Assembly (NCBI GenBank): GCA_008931825.1
Contig: QXVZ01006028.1
Location: 26,346-90,345 of the forward strand
From: Phallusia fumigata
Lineage: Eukaryota; Chordata; Ascidiacea; Phlebobranchia; Ascidiidae
Direction: 5' to 3'
DNA length: 64,000 nt
Position numbers and translations under genes: made by a program. Shown here piece after piece: positions 55,401-64,000 of this stretch (position 1 is its first letter; the number at the start of each line of letters is the position of its first letter). The notes below the pieces were generated by a model. It searched no databases. It saw only the letters and a program-made list of their open reading frames with translations, and had not been told where the DNA came from.

Positions 55401-58400
55401 TGAGGCGGAGACAATACCGTACAAGACAGCATCAGCACCAACATCACGAAGCAATGATGCAATCACAGATACCCCAGTTTCAAGGGGTCCTGTCATTCAG
55501 GTTGGTAAAATATCTGCAATCACTGTTACAAAGTAACCTGCAATTCTAGAATCAAACACAGTAGGCTTTGACTGTCCCGAATTTGTGTTTTTATGACTGT
55601 GTACAATCCGAAATTGTTTGTCTGAACTCTGATTCCCTGGTATTTCACACAAGACTGCTAAATTTAACTATCATATCATGTATAAACTCAATGTAGCTTA
55701 GCTGGCTATTGAATTTTCATGGGCAGATGTTGTGACATTCTATTTGGGTTGTCTTTTACAGGGTAACTAACTGTCAGTGCGCACTGTACAATACTAAGAT
55801 AGCAACACCGAAAAACAACTACTTGTGGGGATCGTGCACGAATGCAAAACAGTGGTGTTGCATTGCAGAAAACACATGCTACATGCCTTTCAACACCTAA
55901 GCAAATACCTACAGCACACTGGAAGCATAACATCTCTGAAAAGTGTTGTTGTAAAAAAAGAAAGCTTTATTCAATAGATTTCTTATCACGCACTTTACTT
56001 CGCTTTTTTAATCTGAAAACCTTACAGTCCAACTTCATGGCAGATATTTAGGACCAAAAATAGAGAATCATCACAATTAATATCGTGTCAAGAGTTATAT
56101 AATATGTTTTGTTGTGCTAGTGGCAAAATTACTTCAATTTTGTGTTCTTTTACAAAAACAGGTGTTTTGTTAAGTTATGTTATACTGTGAAGAATTTTTT
56201 CTTACCGACATTATAACTTGAAAACTCACATTTTTAAGGACATTAAATGCAACCAAATAAAACTTGACAATCTTGCAGACGAATCAGGCTGGTTTGAATG
56301 GCCAGCATGGTTCAGAGGGAAATCTGGATGATACGATGATTGCATTGAACATCAAAAAATCAAAGAGCCTTCCCTCTCAAGTTCTTTCGTCTCCTACCAG
56401 TGTAACTAAGGATCGTCTGGCAGCACTGGAAGAAGATAGCAACGTGGAAGTCGAGATGAACGGCTTGGATGAAGGGGTAAGGGACATGTGCTGTGTGTTT
56501 CTCGAAAAGTTTTTAGCGCTGAGATAAAAACACAGCTGACTACAGATTTGTGCAATGTCAAAGATAGATAGCAAGTAGTACATGTTAACCACCTGAGGAC
56601 ATTAATTTTTTAAGTGCAGCTATTATCTATGCAGAAAAGTAGCTTGATGTTTCTTTATATGTGCACTAGGATATTGGTTACTCATGCACCGATGTGTTAA
56701 GATATACAGGGTGAACCATAAGTGATTTTTAATGCTTGTTACCGAGCATTCAAGTGATGCTAGGTGCTTAGACGAAATAGGCGGAATGTCATATAATGTC
56801 GACCAGGGGTTCACACAAGGTTGAATTCGAAAATATTTCAGTTTTGCGGAAAAAAACATGGTTGCATCAAACCTGTAATGATGTCATAATCTCTACAAAT
56901 AAATACAAAACCACTCAAATTAAAAAAATGACTACAAAAAAACCCAAGTTGCCTCGAAACAAATGTTTTGTTTAAGGTCCACTTTGGGCTACCAGCCATC
57001 AATTTGTTTTATAAGAACTGATAGGTATCACTCAAGCCTTTATTATTTTTTTATTTTTGTGCAGATTGAGAAGGAACCCCACCCTGCGGGAATTACCCTT
57101 ACGAAACCTGGTTATTACACAATCCCTGGATTGAGCGACCTTGCAAAAAATACTGATATTGATGGCAGATGTGTGGTGCATAACTTTACAATCGGAAGAG
57201 CTGGTAATTATAATCATGTTGGTTCTAGTTTGGTGTTTATTATGAATGGGTTACATTCTTACCTTTATTGCACTTACATTTTTTACATTAACTTATATTG
57301 CCTTAAGTTGATGGTGATAAGTAGTGATGCGCCGAATCGGCTAAATCAGGTTCGGATCGAAACCGAATATTCGGCGGTTTTTGCCGAATAAATTCGGCCG
57401 AATACACCGAATCGTTTGTGACGTCACGCAGACCCGTACGCTACGCTTTTAACATAATCACATGAGTTTTGCTGCCAGGCAAACAGTGGTGCTACAACAG
57501 GATAGTCGTGTTGCATTATTATCTTGGTCCTGAGATTGCCGCGGCCATTGTTGCCAGCCTTGTTTTATCGGGAGTGGACAAAATGATGATGCTTTATTAA
57601 ATGCTAGTTGACGCGATAAATCTTCATTTAACCTTTAAGCACTCGTTTAAAAAATGATTATAGCGTCAGCATTTGCGAATGCTTACCACAAACAGCAGCA
57701 TCACAAAATATCTTGTCCAACAGTTTATTCTGTTAAACTGAAAAATCGTTAATCCTTTATTGCACCTTCTCGTTTTTAAACTTTGTAGTTATAGCGCAGT
57801 TTGGAAGTAAAGTACGTATAGGCGGAAAAGACACGTGTTTCGCCTTCATCGTTTTAAGTAATGACATTTATTTATAAGACTCGGACAATATTGTTGGTGT
57901 TCCAGAACGTTACTTTTTGTGTGCGTAAAAGTTCGGTTTCGGCCGAAACCGAATCTTCGTCAAAGTCGCTGATTCGGCCGAACAAATTGGGCAAACCGAA
58001 GCTTTGGTACATCACTAGTAATAAGTAAACTGAATGATTTTGCAATGCTTAGTAAGGACCAAGCAATTTTCAAACTCATATAAACCTGTGTTTTTCCCTT
58101 GCTTGTAAACAACAACAAGCTTTGCAGTCCTACTGTAGGGTCCGGCTGCATTTTTCAATCCTAATGTACATATCTAGCGGTTATCCAACGCCAAAATACC
58201 GTCTGTGCAGTTTTACAAGGTAACTAGATTAAGCATTTTGATTGCCAACAAAAAATGTAAGGGACTTTACGCCCAAAACAACATTTCCGAAGCTAACATA
58301 CGAATTAAATAAATGAATTTTACTCACATTATGATGCTCCACTTCCCTGTCTGAGCACCACAAACCTTAGTTGAGTGACGTCATAAAAAATGGTAAAATT

Positions 58401-61400
58401 TTAAAGATTCGTCTAAGTTTCTTGCTAATCTTTGCAGCGTCGCTTCGGGTGATGCAAAAATTAAGAAATTTCTACGATAACAATGTTTGTTGAACAGTTA
58501 TGTCAAGAAAACGTAATTTTTTCATCAAATTATTACGAGTAGTTATTTGCACGTTTAGGCACAACAAACAAAAAATTCCTAGTGAAACACTTAGATTGTT
58601 GAATCGCAGTGTTTTGGTGGCCTCTCGTGTTTTCTTCTGGAGTGTGATACTAAAGTGCTGTGCCGGTTTGATCACAATTCCTGTCGCAATCTTCTATTCC
58701 CCAAATTTGCGTAATTTGAAAACGCTGTTCACAAGATAGTAAGCATAACACCTGCCGAAGTAAAGGACAAAATATCCTTTGTATTTTCATTTGGAAAGTG
58801 GCTTAGGCGTATTTGCGAAGAATATAAACTGTCGGAAATTGTCTTAATGGGTTTGTGGCTTAAATGTCATTAACAATTGACCGATTTTTACTTGGACTTT
58901 TGCGACCAAGCACCACAAACGAAAGTTTTTGACGTGAACTTTAGATGTCAAATCGGAGTTTTTCTTCGTCCTCTTGTGTTTTCTTGAGAATATTTTGAGC
59001 GCGGCACTTTGTGCGGTGTGATGTGTTTAAACCCCTTTTCAATGCTCATCGCAATGTTAAGCCGTTGTTTGCGGATGGACTACGGACCAAGGTGTAACGT
59101 AAGGATCCCAATCGTCTCCGCTTTACACTAACTCCAGTTTCCTCCCGCACAATTAAAGGTTTTGTTACGTAACAATGACGCAATAATTTCCTTTGACCAA
59201 TCTAACAAACAAATAAAAAAACCTTTTCCTGCCGGTGTTAAATAAATGGCATAAAATTTTATTTTTAGGGAATTTATTTATTTACTGATTGTTTGTTATT
59301 CAGGTTATGGCTCAGTGTTCTTCGAAGGAGAGTTGGATATAACAGGGATGAACTTTGATGCGATCGTTCACATTCGAAGAAAGGAAGTGACCGTTTATCC
59401 CGACGACAACAATAAACCACCACTGGGCGAAGGTCTTAATAGGTAACTGTCGCATTTTTTGCTTTCCGCATTTCCTTATCAGTGTAAACCCTACTGTATT
59501 TCAACTGTTTTTTACTCACTGTTAGGTTTAGTTTCCATCAGAAAATACCCACATAAGGAACTTATGAGAAACAGTACTCGTTCATTTGACTACTCGTTTT
59601 TGTTAACTACTAGCTTTTATCCGTTTGTCCTTGTTAAAACCCTGTTCCTTGCAACTCTGTACTCATCTGATCGTTTACTCAACTCGTTTGTCTAGTGATT
59701 GACTCGTTTTCTCATACCTCATTTCTCTTTCACCTAAAAATTCATCCACTAAATAAAATGTGATTCTATTTGAATAAGAAACTGACGACGTCGATTTAGT
59801 TGAAATGTATATTCCTTATGTGTGCTACCGACTGTTGTGTTAGCATTGAAGACTGTTCTCTCAAATTGCGAAACTACTAAATAAAAAACTCTTTGTTCGA
59901 GTAATTAACTCCTTTCATTACTCGACTTTGCGTATTTTAACCTATAAAAAATACTCATTAAGGAAGCTACTCGTTTTATCTACTTTTTCTCCCCCCTTGT
60001 AGTTAAGTGTTCCTAACCCGCTTAAGAACACTCGTTTTTTTAACTCTGCTACATCTCTCACTTTACTCGTTCTTACAGGAAAGCCGAAATCACGTTGGAC
60101 TGTGTGTGGCCTAACGACAAGTCGACGAGGGAACCAGTGACGAGCCCGGAACGCCTCTCTCACATGGGTTGGGAGCAGAAGTTGGAACAAACTACCACCA
60201 AAATGGGAGCGAGGTTTAAGGAGTACAGACCAGACACAGGGTCATGGGTGTTCCAGGTTGGTTTTTGCTTAATGTAATGCAAACTATAGCGGGAATGTTT
60301 GTTTAAACTTTTTTTTGCAACCGTTTTTCACTCGCATCACACTTATATGCTTTAAAAATCCAGCGACGCTCCTCAACCCAAAATGTCAGTAATAGTGTAA
60401 TAAACACAAAGCGCTTTCGATTTGCCCTTACCCTGTGTTAAGGAGATATTTGTGTTTGTTTTAAAGAACGTAATCGCTACAGGTTAAACCTAATGTTTAT
60501 CTTTTCAAAATCTGTGTTTTTATTATTTTGAGTGTTGGGCGTGGATATCAACTTTAATTTTCGGCTAAACAACAAGCAAAACGAACAACCAGCAGTTTAA
60601 CCCTTTGCTACTCTATAATGTACATGAGGATTTTTTCATTTGTTACACCATTCGTATTTTCATTTCCAGGTGTCTCACTTTTCAAAGTACGGCCTTCCTG
60701 AAAGTGATGACGAAGTGGAAGTGGAGGCGGTACAGAAACCGCCTCCAGATGTCGCCAAAGACGCGAAAACAAAACCCGAAGGCGACGACACAAAAGCCAA
60801 AAAAACCACAACTCTCTGGTCGAAAAGAATCGAAACCGAAGACCCGAAAAAACTTTCAAAACCGACTGGGCTGGGAGGAGATGGCTTGGAGCAGGAGGAA
60901 ATGGAAAAAGAGGAGTCTGTCGGCTTCCGGGATGAGGAGAACTTAGTGGCGGATGTTGGTGATGACGGAGAGTTTATGGATGCAAGTGATAGGGCTATTA
61001 GGCCTCCCGAACATGCTGCAGTGTTCCCTGCATCCAACCGAATCCCGTTCACAAAACGAGTCAACTCTAGTCGAATGCAGGTGAGGTGGTTAGGCTGCTA
61101 TTTTCCTGTGTGCTGTCAATCGTTTTCGGTAAACTCCATCCCTCTCGAAAGTAAATAAATACCATTTTATTCGGAAAGAGCAGGAACGTTCGACTATTTG
61201 TGACAGCTGGGCCAGATCGATCAATTGTTATAATCGTGAGGGCTAGACATTAAAAAAACAAAAAAAAATCTGTAAATGATTTACGAACAACTCATAAATT
61301 GAAGATATTGATGAAATACCTGATATCTTTATTGTTGCATATTTTGTGTCAATTTTTGCGGAATGAATATTTTTAGTGATCTTATAGACAAAAGTATAAC

Positions 61401-62391
61401 GTTTGTTTTTAAAAAATAAGAAACAGTTCACATCAGTGAATGCCGCTTTGTTTTAGCCTCTAGGACTGAGTGAATAAATATTAAATTTTAAAACCCTCGC
61501 AATATCGGAAAACAAGGTGATTGAAAAGCAGACTTGTATTTTGTATTTGCTGTTCAATCGCTCACATGTATCATAAATTACAATTTATTCCCACAAGTCA
61601 ATGAAAGCATCATTTTTTGCTGATGACGAAGAACTGTCAGAAACACGTGACCAACAACCGCGTCACGCATCGTTAAGCAAGCTAACGTCACTACAATCTC
61701 CCGCTTTATTGGGGTAAGTTAAATGGAATCTCACGAAATGTTTATCCATTTATTAACTTCAGTGTATCTCAATCCATTTGCCCCTACAGTAAACATAAGC
61801 TGTAGTCGAGTTTCCTGTATAATCCGATATCGCGTTTTTTTACTGTTTAAGCAAGTGTCGTTTATTAAACGATTGTGATATATGTATGTTGTGTTGCAGT
61901 GGCGTCGACCCCCGTACTTACCAATCTCCCTCGCAAGCACAGGCTGCTCATACAGCTTCGCCAGCTGACATCTTTTCCTCTCCTGCTGCTGCATCTCCAA
62001 GAACTAGGTAACAAACCTAAGCACGTTGTAGCAACTCAAAATAAATTAATGCTTTTTTACATGATCGCTTACCCAAATACACGTAACTTTGCAAGCCATA
62101 TACTCGACTATACTTTTACATTCCGAGTGCTCGGAACTCGTTGTCAAATTAACTACTGGTTTACTCGTCCCACTGTACTCGTTTTTTACTCGACCGAACT
62201 TGAGTATATTTTTTTACTTAATTACACTAACTTCTCTGTTTGGCGATCAATTACTATTAATTTTGTGACGTAAGTTGTTTATGACGCAATGAATTGTGAC
62301 GCAGAAAAGCGGCGCAAGTTGTGGATCGGAAACGTCACAAGGGTTTGTCGTCGGTTGACGTCACACCGAGTCCTGTACCAAGTTTTCTAAA
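49459..62391 (+). CDS. NUP98: Nucleoporin NUP98 (5' part of NUP98-NUP96), 21 exons visible, continues past window
   Basis: FG nucleoporin of the pore permeability barrier; the precursor is normally self-cleaved into Nup98 and the scaffold Nup96. Exons: 49459-49501, 49776-49883, 50159-50410, 50779-50976, 51207-51319, 51703-51888, 52386-52505, 52770-52920, 53556-53687, 54008-54165, 54351-54637, 55074-55244, 55401-55500, 56279-56476, 57065-57203, 59304-59442, 60079-60256, 60670-61080, 61598-61713, 61900-62007 and 62305-62391. All are in phase, 1,131 codons plus 2 nt. Seen: [11 protein letters not shown]; many GLFG/FG repeats; a GLEBS motif in exon 4 (about 135-201; [17 protein letters not shown]) that in homologues binds RAE1; a second FG block; [10 protein letters not shown]; the autoproteolytic domain (about 740-895; [20 protein letters not shown]-like [34 protein letters not shown]); and cleavage site VSHFSKYGL, with the cut expected after Phe895. 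An acidic Nup96 N-terminus with [12 protein letters not shown] follows. The Nup96 helical domain lies outside. Confidence 0.95.
52027..52260. mobile_element. hAT-like element (GTGGTTCCCAACC family) in NUP98 intron 6
   Basis: It starts GGTGGTTCCCAACCTTTTTG and ends TTGAGAACTACTGG. The interior has ACTTTGGAACTTTTCATTCC, TCCCCTACTAGACAAAAAGT and GTAATGTTAAAAGGTTTGGA. This is the best-preserved full-length copy of the family in the window. Confidence 0.75.
53090..53480. repeat. GAGTC-rich dispersed repeat in NUP98 intron 8
   Basis: TTAGGAGTCAGAGTCGGAGG and ATTACGAGTCAGAGTCGGAA are internal near-copies about 80 bp apart. Further GACTCTTGACTC and GGAGTCTTGAAG motifs occur, and it closes with CCTCCAACTCTGCAACCCTG. 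It is a degenerate pentamer-rich repeat, coding for nothing visible. Confidence 0.6.
57322..58017. mobile_element. 696-bp hAT-type non-autonomous element in NUP98 intron 15
   Basis: Ends TAGTGATGCGCCGAATCGG and, at the right, CCGAAGCTTTGGTACATCAC then TA form terminal inverted repeats. Flanks GTGATAAG (57314-57321) and GTAATAAG (58018-58025) agree at 7 of 8. Subterminal GGTTCGGATCGAAACCGAAT and GGTTTCGGCCGAAACCGAAT are large inverted repeats rich in TTCGGC/CCGAAT. No transposase frame is visible, so it would depend on a transposase elsewhere. Confidence 0.85.
59480..60076. repeat. Intron 16 of NUP98 rich in ACTCGTTT motifs
   Basis: ACTCGTT or close variants occur at least eight times (for example GTACTCGTTCATTTGACTAC, CAACTCGTTTG, TTGACTCGTTTTCTC, CACTCGTTTTTTTAAC, TTTACTCGTTCTTACAG), ending within the 3' splice tract. 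The same motif recurs in intron 20 (62095-62215). It looks like a degenerate tandem array. Confidence 0.55.
59763..59778 (+). repeat. Second exact copy of the Ciona spliced-leader exon, in NUP98 intron 16
   Basis: ATTCTATTTGAATAAG is followed by AAACTGACGACGTCG, not GT. A diverged relative near 6405 reads CCATTGAATAAGAAACTGAA then GCAGTCG, sharing sequence on both sides of the leader end, so this may be a small repeat family that starts with the leader. Confidence 0.65.
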
Positions 62392-63240
62392 GTAAGTATT
62401 TGGTAAATAATCTCAACGAGAAATTTCGTGTCATTGTGGGCACTTAATTAACGGTTTAAAATAGTCTTAATAAACGGCAAGCCAGTCCTTGAAATCCATC
62501 AGAATATGTGCACTGTAACTTTTGACACAGTTAACCTATCGGTTAACCCACAGGAAGGGATGTTCAAAGTAGAATAGCTGGCTATTCTCTAATAGTTGTT
62601 TCGAATCCAGAATATCGAATCCAAGTCTTATATTAATTTTGGCAAAATAACACACAGAATTGCAAGCAACAAAACAACAATAAAGGACTGTTTATTTAAC
62701 TTAAGAAGTACCTCATGCCTTCTATTGCATCTCATGCAACCCGAGGGTGATCTCCCTTTAAACGTCTAAATCCAAACAATGTCAGACGTCAGGTCATTAA
62801 GGTTACGTGCAAAGGTTGTAAAAACGTTTGTATGTGAAAGGCCTAATCCAATAAGGCAACAACTATTTTCCGCCCTGATGCAACTTTAAATGTACAACTA
62901 AAACGAGTTGGGCGATCAACGACGCATCAGAATTTTTGCTGGTGCTGCGGAAAACACAACCTCGTGGCGATACACACGTTACTTGATGCGCGCGTTTGTT
63001 CTTGTTTTTTATTATCACGGTAAACGCGCGGCTGAGGAGTAGCTTAAAACGGAATTAAACGTGGCTGTTGCGACGCCACACGCAAATTGCGCAGTTTAAC
63101 AAATTGGCCTCTCCCGTTAAAGTTGTTACGCCCGTGTGTTGTTGCTAAGTATTGTCACATTGTACGAATGGCTGATAATTAGCAAATGGCGTTGTATCGG
63201 CGGTGTTGCGTCCGTAAATGTCACTCGCATCAACACAAAG
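62392..63240. other. NUP98 intron, no exon recognised
   Basis: After the donor of exon 21 (GTAAGT at 62392) I see no further in-phase NUP96 exon. Near 62570-62640, TAGAATAGCTGGCTATTCTC is a hairpin and TCGAATCCAGAATATCGAAT is palindrome-rich, suggestive of a hAT-type terminus, but no second end was found. Confidence 0.4.
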
Positions 63241-63261
63241 TGCAGACGAACTGCACAAATT

Positions 63262-64000
63262 ATGGGTCCCCTTCCATGAAGGGGACACCCATTGTTTTTA
63301 CTCTGTTTTTTTTTTCTGTCTAACGCGAGTTTGTTCCCATGTTTTGGTCATGAAGGAGTTGTCCGAATTTCTTCAAATTTTCACACATGATAGATGTCTA
63401 TCTGAAGTTGTGCACTGTCAACTTTTTACCCCAATTCACCCATCGGTTCACCCACAGGCCCCCAAAATGTAAAATTTTTAAAACGGCAATATTTAACAAA
63501 GTAAGTTACCTAGAAGTTTTTTATTTTGATAGCTGGTAGAATGCAATGTATTGTAATGTATTTTGTGACTTTTGTTTTGATTCACCCATTTTTTACCTTT
63601 TTAACCCCAAAAATTCCGTTTTTTTCTCAACGAGTTTGTTCCCACGTTTTGATCAACAAAGAGTCGTTCAAATTTCTTGGTATTTTTACACATGATAGAT
63701 GGGTATCTGAAGTTGTGCACTGACAATTTTTTACCCCAGTTCACCCTTAGGTTCACCCACATGCCCCCAAAATGTAAAATTTGTAAAAAAGCTATATTTA
63801 ACACAGTAAGTCACCTAGAAGTTTCCTATTTTGATAGTTGATACAATGCAAAGTGTTTTAAAGTTTTTTGTGACTTTTATTTGGATTCACCAATTTTTTA
63901 CCTTTTTAACCCCAAATATTTAGTTTTTTGTTTACATGCCCTTTACTTCAGACATACTAATCCAAATGTATTGAAATTTAGGACGGATATATGTAGGGTG
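63262..64000. repeat. Tandem repeat, ~305-bp unit, about 2.4 copies, runs off the window
   Basis: CGAGTTTGTTCCCA recurs at 63325 and 63631 (306 bp). TTCACCCATTTTTTACCTTT at 63581 recurs as TTCACCAATTTTTTACCTTT at 63886 (305 bp). Each unit also has ACACATGATAGATG, GAAGTTGTGCACTG and TTCACCCACAGGCCCCCAAA-like blocks. A lone copy lies at 20598-20785. Confidence 0.85.

Overview
This is a eukaryotic nuclear window, AT-rich, with many short GT-AG introns and conserved animal genes. Two exact copies of the 16-nt spliced-leader exon reported for Ciona (ATTCTATTTGAATAAG) point to a solitary ascidian of the Ciona type. That assignment rests on recall of the SL sequence and on gene style, not on a database match.

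Six protein-coding genes alternate strictly in strand (- + - + - +). This gives three divergent pairs. (1) A GABA-A receptor beta-type subunit (minus, 3' end cut off by the window start) sits head-to-head with a complete GABA-A alpha-type subunit (plus, 12 exons, 518 aa). (2) SDHA, the flavoprotein of mitochondrial complex II (minus, 14 exons, 670 aa), is divergent from a small death-domain-like protein (plus, 3 exons, 115 aa). (3) A large coiled-coil protein that I do not recognise (minus, at least 23 exons, about 1,510 aa) is divergent from NUP98 (plus, 21 exons visible, cut off by the window end before the NUP96 part).

Exon boundaries were deduced by joining GT-AG sites with compatible phase and by reading the joined translations. 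Phases close across all five other genes. Only one junction in the coiled-coil gene (exon 3 to exon 4) fails to close, so a small exon or another splice site is missing there.

Most genes are split by introns holding small non-autonomous DNA transposons and tRNA-derived fragments. Recognisable families are hAT-like elements ending CAGTGGTTCYCAA...CCACTG, an older-style hAT element in NUP98, a 157-bp element with a perfect 8-bp target duplication nested inside a palindromic foldback element, a dispersed foldback family with AACTTGTACATAGT arms, and a ~305-bp tandem repeat at the right edge. Functionally the window mixes unrelated genes: chloride-channel receptors, TCA cycle/respiratory chain, a death-fold adaptor candidate and the nuclear pore. 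Only the two receptor subunits look like partners.
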